The notes beneath the pieces are model-generated. The model saw nothing but the letters and a program-made list of their open reading frames with translations. It was not told the DNA's origin and searched no databases. The position numbers were made by a program, and so were the translations under genes. A stretch of DNA of 37,344 nt from a virus, in IMG/VR virus record IMGVR_UViG_3300008627_000025, positions 1 to 37,344 of that record. One strand, 5' to 3'. Shown in pieces: positions 29,653 to 36,844 of this stretch (position 1 is its first letter; each line of letters opens with the position of its first letter).

Positions 29653-30457
29653 GTTGATTCAACTTTCCTTTATATGCATCAAACTCTACTGTCCATGTTC
29701 CGGGTTTAGACATCTTTAGTTTGTTTCGTTGGTCAAACCATTGGTCAACACCGTCTCTAATACCAGTTGTAAAACACCCAGAATTAACCAGTATTTGATC
29801 CTTTGAATCCCATTTCTTTTTAGTTTCATTCCAGAACAAAGTCTCATTGTTAAATCCCATAGGTCTGTGTAGGTGTCCCATCTGATAAACATCAGCCTCA
29901 CAATTTACAGTAAGATTCTCCAATGCCTTTTCAGGTTGTCCGCCACCTGCTCCATGGTTAACAAATAATGTTTTCTTCATTAAACTTTTATTTTTAAATC
30001 TAATATCAAGTCCTACGAAACCTTTTGAACCCAAAAACGTAGTCCCGTGGTCTCTCTTACACCATCGTTTCATTTCTCCTTCTTCCATAACTCTAGAATT
30101 ATATTCATGATTACCCCATTGTTCATACCAAATCTTTTCCATACCATAATTATCCTTGTAATATTGTTGTTCCTTGAATAACTCTTCAAAGAAATCATCA
30201 AACTCATTCATCTGTTCTGCCTTTGTTGCCAACCTAACAGACTCATCTTTAAACCTTGGATCTTTAGGTAAAATCAAATCTAACTGGTCTCCACCAAAAC
30301 TTGTAAATCTATAAGGGTCGTCTAATATAGCATTCAATCTTCTTGTTGCCAAATCTTCTTGCCAATTTGCATTACCCATATGAAAATCACTTATGACTTC
30401 CCAGTTTACTATTGTGTCTATCTTGTCTAACTCAATAATAATTTCTTTACTAAACAT
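29645..30457 (-). CDS. Calcineurin-like metallophosphoesterase
   Basis: A 270-aa protein with the full metal set: VISDFHMGN (D24, H26), SFGGDQLD (D57), WGNHEYN (N116, H117), FVNHGAG (H168) and YQMGHLHRP (H195, H197). It forms the two-metal centre of phage phosphoesterases that act on nucleotides, nucleic-acid ends or phosphoproteins. It belongs to the MCM operon, 4 bp after a 57-aa gene. Substrate cannot be predicted. Active site complete, so probably functional. Confidence 0.85.
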   Translation of the reverse strand: MFSKEIIIELDKIDTIVNWEVISDFHMGNANWQEDLATRRLNAILDDPYRFTSFGGDQLDLILPKDPRFKDESVRLATKAEQMNEFDDFFEELFKEQQYYKDNYGMEKIWYEQWGNHEYNSRVMEEGEMKRWCKRDHGTTFLGSKGFVGLDIRFKNKSLMKKTLFVNHGAGGGQPEKALENLTVNCEADVYQMGHLHRPMGFNNETLFWNETKKKWDSKDQILVNSGCFTTGIRDGVDQWFDQRNKLKMSKPGTWTVEFDAYKGKLNQHG

Positions 30458-30461
30458 GGTA

Positions 30462-30635
30462 TTATCTTATGTTTTCTCCAAATATAAGTCTTTCTTCTAC
30501 TCTACTTAAACTCATACTCTTGATAACTAAATGACTAGTCTTAGGATCAAGTCTCTTTCTAATGTATCTATGTATTAATTCAAAGTCATGTTGTGATAAT
30601 TCATCTGCTTCAATCTTAAAATATCTTATGTTCAT
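30462..30635 (-). CDS. Small hypothetical protein, 57 aa
   Basis: MNIRYFKIEADELSQHDFEL then RKRLDPKTSHLVIKSMSLSR. A small alpha/beta or RHH-sized basic protein. It overlaps the upstream coiled-coil gene by ATGA and ends 4 bp before the phosphoesterase start. No family recognised. Confidence 0.55.
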   Translation of the reverse strand: MNIRYFKIEADELSQHDFELIHRYIRKRLDPKTSHLVIKSMSLSRVEERLIFGENIR

Positions 30636-30877
30636 TTCTTATCCTCTTTGAGTTGTTTGATTTCCTCTTGAAGTATATTTCTATCTCTAACAGTTAAATC
30701 CCATTCTCTCTTATAGTGTTTGTTTTGTTGTTCTAGTTCTTTGATTTTATATCCATGTGGTTCAGGGTACATCATCTGTTCTATCTGACTCTTTAGGGAA
30801 TTGTATTCTTCATGATTTTCATCATCATCAAATAATGCTTGAGGATATAACTCTAATAATCGGTCTAGGAGAGTCAT
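30632..30877 (-). CDS. Small coiled-coil protein, 81 aa
   Basis: Starts MTLLDRLLELYPQALFDDDE. Residues 35-81 are a coiled coil (KIKELEQQNKHYKREWDLTV). The start at 30877 overlaps the previous TGA as ATGA; a start 15 bases earlier is possible but overlaps more. Likely an oligomeric adaptor; function unknown. Confidence 0.55.
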   Translation of the reverse strand: MTLLDRLLELYPQALFDDDENHEEYNSLKSQIEQMMYPEPHGYKIKELEQQNKHYKREWDLTVRDRNILQEEIKQLKEDKK

Positions 30878-31155
30878 TCCAAATACACCCAATGATCATC
30901 TACTTTAACTCTACGATATAATCCAAATGAAACACCTTCAACACGATCCATTTTTGCTAACTGTATATCATCTACCTCTAACATCATACCAGAAACCATA
31001 GTGTCAGGATTTTCATAGACAGTAGCAAAGCCACATTTACTATGAGTTCTAATGTTATAACCGTCCAGAGTATGTTCCCAACAAGGCACGTCTCCTATTG
31101 TATGTAGTCTGGTGTCTTCATTTGTAAAGATACCATAAACAAAAACCTTATTCAT
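30874..31155 (-). CDS. Gamma-glutamylcyclotransferase/AIG2-like protein
   Basis: A 93-aa protein. MNKVFVYGIFTN (V-Y-G at 6-8) and MDRVEGVSFGLYRRVKV (E73 as catalytic acid) match the GGCT fold, whose members open gamma-glutamyl amide bonds to 5-oxoproline. Shorter than typical GGCT (about 110-180), but both key motifs are present. In bacterial and viral genomes such proteins often accompany amidoligase genes; here an amidoligase lies 5-6 kb away on the other strand. Reversal or trimming of an amide product is a hypothesis. Confidence 0.7.
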   Translation of the reverse strand: MNKVFVYGIFTNEDTRLHTIGDVPCWEHTLDGYNIRTHSKCGFATVYENPDTMVSGMMLEVDDIQLAKMDRVEGVSFGLYRRVKVDDHWVYLE

Positions 31156-31355
31156 TCCTTACTCCCCTTATTTTCGGTGTTCATAAATTCATTCATACCC
31201 TCTTTAGTCCAAAAGTATGGTACATCTTCAATTCCTAATTTATCTAGGATTCCATATAGTTGTTCTCCATACTTTTCTGATTCCTTGCCGTCCCATATGT
31301 CTGCAAGTTCAACTATTATTTCCCTTAGTTTCTCGTTTTGTTCTATTCTATTCAT
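31152..31355 (-). CDS. Small hypothetical protein, 67 aa
   Basis: MNRIEQNEKLREIIVELADI then YGEQLYGILDKLGIEDVPYF. Acidic, helical. It overlaps both neighbours by 4 nt (ATGA). No family recognised. Confidence 0.5.
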   Translation of the reverse strand: MNRIEQNEKLREIIVELADIWDGKESEKYGEQLYGILDKLGIEDVPYFWTKEGMNEFMNTENKGSKE

Positions 31356-31549
31356 TGTGAATCAAGTCCTCTCAGTTTATCCATAACATCTGGACTAATA
31401 TATCTAACCTGTGCTGTCTTGTTAGTTATTAATATAGTCAAGTCCTTATATTTTTTCTTGTCTGTTATTTTTTCTAACAAAACTCTGAGTTCATCTTTTT
31501 CTTTGTCATTCCATTCAGGTGGAACATTTACAATTATATCTCCTTTCAT
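31352..31549 (-). CDS. Small hypothetical protein, 65 aa
   Basis: MKGDIIVNVPPEWNDKEKDE then KKYKDLTILITNKTAQVRYI. The opening motif (I-V-NVPP or NNVPENLSHEQ) resembles that of the next upstream gene, hinting at a duplication. ATGA overlaps at both ends. Confidence 0.5.
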   Translation of the reverse strand: MKGDIIVNVPPEWNDKEKDELRVLLEKITDKKKYKDLTILITNKTAQVRYISPDVMDKLRGLDSQ

Positions 31550-31767
31550 TTATTATCCACCAACTGTTTGATAATATTTTCTAAGAAAAGTATTTTGCTT
31601 TCTTGTTCTCCTAACTTTTTTATTGCTGTTACCATTTGTTTGGTTGTTATATCCAACCTAGATTTAACGTCTTCATAATCTAATAAAAGATCATTCAGTT
31701 TTTCTTTCAAGTATTTTTTCTGTTCATGACTCAAATTTTCAGGAACATTATTTATTATATCTTCCAT
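31546..31767 (-). CDS. Small coiled-coil protein, 73 aa
   Basis: MEDIINNVPENLSHEQKKYL then DVKSRLDITTKQMVTAIKKL, mostly helix. N-terminus similar in plan to the 31352 protein. A TATA-like GGTTTATAAAGAGG lies 20-35 bp upstream, inside the end of the Mom-like gene, so an internal promoter may start here. Confidence 0.5.
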   Translation of the reverse strand: MEDIINNVPENLSHEQKKYLKEKLNDLLLDYEDVKSRLDITTKQMVTAIKKLGEQESKILFLENIIKQLVDNK

Positions 31768-31774
31768 GATATAG

Positions 31775-32356
31775 TTAAGGTCGTATCCTCTTTATAAACC
31801 TTACTTTTGGTTTCTCTGTTACCTTTCTAAGATTGTTCTTCATAGCATAATCCAATTCTGTAATCCCCAATTTTTTAGCAGCGTCCCAAGGTAGTCTCTT
31901 GTTTATACGATTGCCCTGCATATCTATGTAATGATATTTCTTTGCTGTATATCCATGTAGTTCCCAACTGCCTGCCTTATATACTGTACCATCATGTCCT
32001 TCTGTCTGATCTGCATATGTTACTAACATCTTAACTTTAGGAAATTTCTGTCTCAGTATCTTAATAGATCTACTCATGAAATATGTTCTATTAACAGGTT
32101 CATCATCTAGTACAACCATTCTAAGAAATTCAAAACAAGTCTGTTCTGTATGACCTAAAGATTTAGCTACTAGTCTGCCACTAGGCTGTCCAAAGGTTAT
32201 GACTCCTACAAGTTTATCTTTACGCCACATACCTGTAATCAGGCTAGCCTTGCCAAATGCTCTAGTGTAATGATTATTAATAACAAATGGTTTTGCTATA
32301 TCTCTACTAATTACGTTAACTAAACATTCGCCCAACAAGGTTTCTCTCCACCACAA
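31775..32356 (-). CDS. Mom-like DNA modification protein (GNAT fold)
   Basis: A protein of up to 193 aa. PFVINNHYTRAFGKASLI, WRKDKLVGVITFGQPSG, FEFLRMVVLDDEPVNRTYFM, LVTYADQTEGHDGTVYKAGS and WELHGYT follow the order of the phage Mom family, GNAT-like proteins. In phage Mu, Mom converts adenine to a carbamoylmethyl form that blocks restriction. Here it would protect viral DNA from host restriction (inference). The start is uncertain: TTG at 32356 overlaps the Cys-rich gene by 37 nt; TTGs at 32338 and 32335 are alternatives. No ATG is near. It is the best evidence for hypermodified DNA in this virus. Confidence 0.82.
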   Translation of the reverse strand: MWWRETLLGECLVNVISRDIAKPFVINNHYTRAFGKASLITGMWRKDKLVGVITFGQPSGRLVAKSLGHTEQTCFEFLRMVVLDDEPVNRTYFMSRSIKILRQKFPKVKMLVTYADQTEGHDGTVYKAGSWELHGYTAKKYHYIDMQGNRINKRLPWDAAKKLGITELDYAMKNNLRKVTEKPKVRFIKRIRP

Positions 32357-32613
32357 TAACTATGCTTGTTATATTTACAACATGGACATCTGTCATTACC
32401 TGTCTTTGCATTTTTAGGTATGTTCCAACCACCGTCCTTGACTCCTTCAAACCTATATGTTTTTTTCTTGTTAAAGTCTGTCCTCTTAAAGTCATATTTT
32501 AATACGTTAATACAGTAATCTTCCAATTCAATAATCTGTTTCTTTATTTCCTCTTTCTTTATTACATTACCTTCCTTGTAATATGCTGCCAACAAATCCT
32601 GTCTCTTACTCAT
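32320..32613 (-). CDS. Cys-rich zinc-binding protein overlapping the Mom-like gene
   Basis: A 97-aa protein. The N-terminus is helical (KEEIKKQIIELEDYCINVL). The end (RCPCCKYNKHSYCGGEKPCW) has C76, C78, C79, C87 and C93, fitting a zinc or Fe-S knuckle. It overlaps the Mom-like gene by 37 nt. In Mu, the small zinc-finger Com gene overlaps mom and activates its translation; this pair has the same layout, but the sequence does not show Com homology. It overlaps the upstream gene by 4 nt. Confidence 0.6.
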   Translation of the reverse strand: MSKRQDLLAAYYKEGNVIKKEEIKKQIIELEDYCINVLKYDFKRTDFNKKKTYRFEGVKDGGWNIPKNAKTGNDRCPCCKYNKHSYCGGEKPCWANV

Positions 32614-32900
32614 CTTGAACCCACCTTAATCCATTGCTTACAATCAGGACTCTTACATCTCTTTCTGTTTAAATGTAGGTCAGATATGTCAACCCCACAT
32701 CTGTTACAGTTTCTTTTTGGTGCTAACAAGCGTCGTCTTTTGGTTAAAAGTCTAGACCTGTTATCATTCTTTCTTTTACAATATATTACATTCATGACAC
32801 TACTATGCAATTTGCAGAACTTTCTACGACCAGATTCAAATTTGAACCATGTATTTCTACATGAACCATATTGACACATTCTTTCTATATGTCTACCCAT
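32610..32900 (-). CDS. Small double zinc-finger protein, basic
   Basis: 96 aa from the ATG at 32900 (MGRHIERMCQYGSC). Two groups: C9, C14, C29, H32 and C65, C68, C82, C87, each a zinc site. A very basic middle (LLTKRRRLLAPKRN) suggests nucleic-acid binding. The ATG overlaps the MCM stop by 8 nt; a TTG start at 32933 is less likely. It lies between MCM and the Cys-rich/Mom pair. Confidence 0.6.
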   Translation of the reverse strand: MGRHIERMCQYGSCRNTWFKFESGRRKFCKLHSSVMNVIYCKRKNDNRSRLLTKRRRLLAPKRNCNRCGVDISDLHLNRKRCKSPDCKQWIKVGSR

Positions 32901-34734
32901 TGTATCTGAACACTCCTTTGCTTGCTGTTCCAAGTAATCTGCCTTCTTTCATCAACTCTTTTACAGTATCTTCGGCTATATTAATCTTGTTAAACATTTT
33001 ATTTTCCATCAATCTGACCTTGAACGAATCAATATTTATCATACCACTCATTGCACATTCTTCAAGACATTCGTCTACGAATTGTTGTTTTGTTGAATCT
33101 CTTGTAGCCAACTGAGTCTTTTTAAATTCACCCATGGTTTTCATTCCAAATGATGACAAAGCCTGTATGTATAATCTCCATGCATTATTGACATCTTCTA
33201 TCTCTACTTTTGGACTAAATCTGAATCTTGCAAAACTATATGATGCCCTTATAATGTCATGATATGCCCTTGAATCAATATCCAAAGAACCCTTATCCTG
33301 TTCTCTGAATTTCAATTCTATATACAAGTCTTCCAGTTTGCCCAATGCATTTGTTTCAAATATAGGGTTCAAACTCTTTGCATAGTTCAAGTATTTTATC
33401 AACATGTCTTTTTTTAACAATCCCTCATCTTCTATGAATTTATCCAGACCGTCTATCTTAATACGGTTTATTCTTCTAATCTTTTCACGTTCTTGATTGA
33501 CATCGAAATTATCCAAGACTAAAAAGATATACCCAAATCTTGCTAGGAGAGAATTGGGCATACCTATATTAGCCATAATTGTTGCGTCCTTATCATATCT
33601 GCTACTCTTAGGATTTGCAGCACCGATAATTTTGGTTTGTGCAGGCATGGTCAAGTTTATACCAACCTTATTCAAATGTGCCATCTGTTCTTCCATGACA
33701 TCGTGTAACATAGACCTATCGTCTGGTTTCATTTTATCCATTTCATCTATACAAACAAAATGATTATGTGCCAATATAACCGGACCAAATGTAGCCATTC
33801 TGGTTCCGTCAGGCAGGTTATCTACACCCATAACCATACCCGCAGCACTAGCGGAACGACCACTTATCTTGTAAGATTTTTGGTCTAAACTTTTCAAGTC
33901 GTCTAGAATATCTGATTTTCCTGTCGAAGGGTCTCCTACAAACAAAGCTGAAATATCCCCTCTCATATTATCAACTCTTCCACCTGATAACAAAGAAATT
34001 AGAGCAGCCATTTTTTCTTTTTTACGGTAAATTAATTGCGGTGCTAAAGACTCTATTATTTTTTCAGAATCCATTTTTCTAAATATTTCTATTTCATCAG
34101 GTGTTGGGAGAACCGTGGTGTCTTCGTCCATACATCTAACCCTTGTAACTGACAATACAAATCTGTTATAATTCTCTTTCTTTCCATATGATACAGCCCA
34201 GACTCTTGCTTCAAATGTATAATCTTTACCTGCCTGTAATTCATATACGTCCTTTCCTATTAATTGGGCTTCAATTCTTCTTGGGTTTACAGAACCTTCT
34301 TCGTTTGTTTCTTGAAGTACAACCTTTCTAATGTTTCCAATAATACTTTGTTTTTTGTCAATTAACATAGGTGCTTCTTCACAACTACTACAAACACCTA
34401 TTGAATCTTTGTCATATATTTCTCTGTAATCATCACATGCTTTTTCTGTCTCTGCTCCACATGATTGACATATGTATACCTTTTTGATATAATAGTTTGA
34501 GATGTCACTAGTCTGCATAATTGTAGCCTTGAACACAACAAGTCCGTTCAAATGTTTTGCATCTATTGTTTTAAAAGGTGTTGTATTGCCAGTTATGTTT
34601 AATATGTCTACTGAACCGTCTGTATTATCACCTATAACCTCTTTTACTTTTTCAGGGTGGTCTCTGAAACAAGTACCAATCAATAGTTTAGGTTCTACTA
34701 TCTTACATTCTTCACATGCAAATTTCCTAGCCAT
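32893..34734 (-). CDS. mcm: MCM replicative helicase
   Basis: A 613-aa protein. N-terminal zinc site: C89, C92 and C115, C118 (CQSC, CSSC) in the OB domain. AAA+ core: Walker A GDPSTGKS (about 267-274), Walker B CIDEMDK (about 328-334), sensor 1 AANPK, and arginine finger LLARFG (about 396-401). The end (FKVRLMENKMFNKINIAEDT) resembles the winged helix. MCM forms a hexameric ring that unwinds DNA 3' to 5'; viral copies replace or recruit the host helicase. Near full length. No polymerase or primase is visible, so these would come from the host. Confidence 0.93.
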   Translation of the reverse strand: MARKFACEECKIVEPKLLIGTCFRDHPEKVKEVIGDNTDGSVDILNITGNTTPFKTIDAKHLNGLVVFKATIMQTSDISNYYIKKVYICQSCGAETEKACDDYREIYDKDSIGVCSSCEEAPMLIDKKQSIIGNIRKVVLQETNEEGSVNPRRIEAQLIGKDVYELQAGKDYTFEARVWAVSYGKKENYNRFVLSVTRVRCMDEDTTVLPTPDEIEIFRKMDSEKIIESLAPQLIYRKKEKMAALISLLSGGRVDNMRGDISALFVGDPSTGKSDILDDLKSLDQKSYKISGRSASAAGMVMGVDNLPDGTRMATFGPVILAHNHFVCIDEMDKMKPDDRSMLHDVMEEQMAHLNKVGINLTMPAQTKIIGAANPKSSRYDKDATIMANIGMPNSLLARFGYIFLVLDNFDVNQEREKIRRINRIKIDGLDKFIEDEGLLKKDMLIKYLNYAKSLNPIFETNALGKLEDLYIELKFREQDKGSLDIDSRAYHDIIRASYSFARFRFSPKVEIEDVNNAWRLYIQALSSFGMKTMGEFKKTQLATRDSTKQQFVDECLEECAMSGMINIDSFKVRLMENKMFNKINIAEDTVKELMKEGRLLGTASKGVFRYNG

Positions 34735-34740
34735 GATTTA

Positions 34741-34956
34741 TTATCCCCCTCGTACCTCTATTAATTTTGATAAATTATCACGGTATTCTATAATATCTTT
34801 TAATGAAATTTGATTCTTATCTAATGCCTTTACTATGAGATTATGAAGAGGTAAAATATTTTGAGTATTTTTTATTGCCATTGTAACAAACTTTGATTTG
34901 TTTTTGATACCAGATAAAATCTCCAATGCCTCTAAATCTAAACTAAAGGAAGCCAT
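34741..34956 (-). CDS. Ribbon-helix-helix-like regulator, 71 aa
   Basis: MASFSLDLEALEILSGIKNK followed by SKFVTMAIKNTQNILPLH. A short N-terminal strand, two helices and the (N/K)(R/K)S-x-FV-x2-AI turn are typical of RHH DNA-binding proteins. RHH dimers bind short palindromes, and the genome has a repeated 17-bp palindrome (TATTAAA-N3-TTTAATA), including one copy 300 bp upstream at 35264. It could be that regulator (inference). The gene sits 6 bp before MCM. Confidence 0.62.
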   Translation of the reverse strand: MASFSLDLEALEILSGIKNKSKFVTMAIKNTQNILPLHNLIVKALDKNQISLKDIIEYRDNLSKLIEVRGG

Positions 34957-34982
34957 GATATAGGGTACGTTAGTGCCATATA

Positions 34983-35228
34983 TTAAGATATCGTTTTTAG
35001 TTGCTCTGTAACCTTCTGACGACCAATACTGTGTTTTGATTTTCTTCTAAGTGAAGAACCACAACATAAACAAGTATCCTGACTTTTTAGGTACCAAATT
35101 GATTCGTTTGATTCAGAACAGGTACTGCATCTGTTTGCCTTTAAATATGCAATAGAAGCCTTTATGTTTGTCATTGCCAAAACATTTGATCCTTTATATC
35201 TACATTTATTTTTACATAAATATACCAT
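34983..35228 (-). CDS. Zinc-ribbon protein, 81 aa
   Basis: MVYLCKNKCRYKGSN with C5 and C9, then RCSTC (C34, C37) and CLCC (about 53-56). Pairs of C-x(2,3)-C separated by 15-25 residues suggest two zinc ribbons. A basic end (LRRKSKHSIGRQKVTEQL) fits nucleic-acid binding. It is the first gene of the MCM operon and the likely leader of the early transcript. Confidence 0.6.
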   Translation of the reverse strand: MVYLCKNKCRYKGSNVLAMTNIKASIAYLKANRCSTCSESNESIWYLKSQDTCLCCGSSLRRKSKHSIGRQKVTEQLKTIS

Positions 35229-35263
35229 GGTAACAATGTGTTATGGTGATATTTAAACTTTTT

Positions 35264-35280
35264 TATTAAAGTGTTTAATA
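35264..35280. promoter_or_regulatory. Operator-like palindrome TATTAAA-GTG-TTTAATA
   Basis: The core of the late palindrome occurs about 36 bp upstream of the zinc-ribbon gene at the head of the MCM operon, without a GAAGTA box. It may allow the same regulator to control the early operon. Confidence 0.6.
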
Positions 35281-35357
35281 GATCACGCATACGACACTCT
35301 ATTATTCCACCTATAAATGTTTCTATGGATAAAAAATAACCATAGGAAAAAAACTTG

Positions 35358-35391
35358 AAATAATATTATTCTTTATATGTAAATAATATTA
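35358..35391 (-). terminator. Hairpin terminator at end of virion module (copy of 21777-21810)
   Basis: The 34 bases match 21777-21810 with one difference. A 10-bp stem TAATATTATT/AATAATATTA lies 3 bp after the stop of the 35395-36066 gene. On the minus strand it is followed by TTTCAAGTTTTTTTCC. It closes the appendage operon before the MCM operon. An additional CTATGG/CCATAG hairpin follows at 35323-35345. Confidence 0.65.
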
Positions 35392-35394
35392 ATT

Positions 35395-36066
35395 CTATAA
35401 AGTACCGTTTTCTTGTAACTCATTCATCTGTGCCACAAACAAATTACCTGTATCCATAATGAAATCCGTACTTGCAACTCTGGCATGACATTTACTAGAA
35501 TCACTCAAATGCCAATGTAATCCTGCTTCTCTGATTGTAACAGGTACTGAATCAAAGTTAGTGTCGTCCCATAACATACCACATCTCATTGTCTGGTTTA
35601 CTCTTTTACGCTGTCCACCTGTTGCTACTGACAACTGTAGTCTTGCATATGCGGTATCTGTAAATTCTGACTGTAAATCTGTCTGTGATTCTGATTCAGA
35701 TGTAGAACTAGTACCCAAACTCATATAGTCTATTGAAGTAGAACTTGCACCAATATCTCTATCTATAGATTCAGACATTCCCTGTGTTAATATAACATTA
35801 TAATTAGTTTCCATTTTAATCGGTCTAGGACTTTTATTTGTTTTGTTAATAAAATCTTCCATATTCTCTACCAGTAATTTATCATTTAAATCGCATGTTT
35901 TGGCACCATTAAATGATATGTCTTTGCTGTCCCACATTGTGAAACCCCAAATGTCATTATGTAATTTTACATGATGTGATAGTCCTTCTGCTTTAGATTT
36001 TAGAGAATTTTCCGCTTCAAAGTATTGATAGATATTCTTCATTAAATCTGTCTCAGATTGAATCAT
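35395..36066 (-). CDS. Virion appendage protein, tail-fiber-like, 223 aa
   Basis: The N-terminal part is mixed (MKNIYQYFEAENSLKSKAEG, WGFTMWDSKDISFNG). The C-terminal 100 residues (FTDTAYARLQLSVATGGQRK; VTIREAGLHWHLSDSSKCHA; RVASTDFIMDTGNLFVAQMN) match the EAGL-x-RV-x-F pattern of a common tail-fiber C-terminal domain. It has a perfect late palindrome 3 bp upstream of its start and a strong terminator after its stop, so it may form its own transcription unit. Likely host recognition (inference). Confidence 0.65.
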   Translation of the reverse strand: MIQSETDLMKNIYQYFEAENSLKSKAEGLSHHVKLHNDIWGFTMWDSKDISFNGAKTCDLNDKLLVENMEDFINKTNKSPRPIKMETNYNVILTQGMSESIDRDIGASSTSIDYMSLGTSSTSESESQTDLQSEFTDTAYARLQLSVATGGQRKRVNQTMRCGMLWDDTNFDSVPVTIREAGLHWHLSDSSKCHARVASTDFIMDTGNLFVAQMNELQENGTL

Positions 36067-36069
36067 GAT

Positions 36070-36100
36070 TATTTATTAAATTATTTAATAAATAGAAGTA
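36070..36100 (-). promoter_or_regulatory. Late promoter/operator palindrome, copy 4
   Basis: TATTTATTAAA-TTA-TTTAATAAATA (36070-36094) is followed by GAAGTA (36095-36100). It ends 3 bp from the start at 36066, identical in geometry to copies 1 and 2. Confidence 0.7.
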
Positions 36101-36101
36101 A

Positions 36102-36377
36102 CTATGCTATTAAATCTGCTTCTGTTTCTATTGAAGAGTTACCCACAAAAGGTATGGTAAATATCTCTATTGTTGCCTTTGATTGGTTTTCTCTTTCAAG
36201 ATCAACACCTGCCTCTGTTTGCAATGTAACACCTGTTTCAGTATCTATATCATCTGTAAACAATGCACCTTCTGTATCTAAAATTCCATCATAATGATTT
36301 GAAATCCATGTCAGATCAACTTCGGAATTAACCATACTAATATGACTCATTCTTGTACCTGACTTACAACGAGCCAT
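36102..36377 (-). CDS. Small structural protein with DTETG module, 91 aa
   Basis: MARCKSGTRMSHISMVNSEV then DIDTETGVTLQTEAGVDLER. The acidic DTETG segment is shared with the LamG adhesin (1826-2716), with 46 of 47 bases identical, so the two exchanged sequence recently. Small, probably part of the tail tip or an accessory to the appendage protein that follows. Confidence 0.55.
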   Translation of the reverse strand: MARCKSGTRMSHISMVNSEVDLTWISNHYDGILDTEGALFTDDIDTETGVTLQTEAGVDLERENQSKATIEIFTIPFVGNSSIETEADLIA

Positions 36378-36400
36378 TTATGATTCGCCACCTATCATAG

Positions 36401-36598
36401 TTACCACTTTTTTATTATCTTTTTACCTTTTTTAGATTTTAATGCGTTAACTGTTGCTAGATCGATATTTTTAAGTTTGTTTTCAATTATATCTGCTTCC
36501 CATGCATAGACTTGAATCTCTTGTGCTTTGTTTCCATCTATGAATCTTAGAATAGTAACAAATGATTCATCAAAGTCCTCTCGTTCTACTTTAACCAT
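36401..36598 (-). CDS. Small hypothetical protein, 65 aa
   Basis: MVKVEREDFDESFVTILRFI then AWEADIIENKLKNIDLATVN. The start at 36598 has GGAG ten bases before it and overlaps the zinc protein by 13 nt; an ATG at 36619 gives a longer form. The basic end (KSKKGKKIIKKW) suggests binding to nucleic acid or acidic protein. No family recognised. Confidence 0.5.
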   Translation of the reverse strand: MVKVEREDFDESFVTILRFIDGNKAQEIQVYAWEADIIENKLKNIDLATVNALKSKKGKKIIKKW

Positions 36599-36843
36599 GT
36601 TACTTCTTCTCCACAACATGTTTTAGGAAGTATATTTTCACTTCTAAGTGTGCCTTTACTATGGCATTTATTACACTTGAATTTCTTTAATACGATCCAG
36701 TTTGCACAATTTTCACAATATACTCCTCTTTGATTTCTAAGGTATCTGAATTCATCTATGTTTAGTTCTCTCTCATTACACCTGTCGCAGAGATAATAAT
36801 CCCCGTTTCTTACTCCTTCATACCATTCTAGTTCCAAGTCCAT
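36586..36843 (-). CDS. Multi-zinc-ribbon protein, 85 aa
   Basis: C19/C22 (LCDRC), C43/C46 (YCENC), C57/C60 (KCNKC) and C76/C77 (TCCGE) could hold two zinc ions. It lies in the appendage cluster one base downstream of the fiber gene at 36845. This position is odd for a zinc protein; it may be a folding or regulatory helper for late genes. No named family. Confidence 0.6.
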   Translation of the reverse strand: MDLELEWYEGVRNGDYYLCDRCNERELNIDEFRYLRNQRGVYCENCANWIVLKKFKCNKCHSKGTLRSENILPKTCCGEEVTWLK

Positions 36844-36844
36844 C

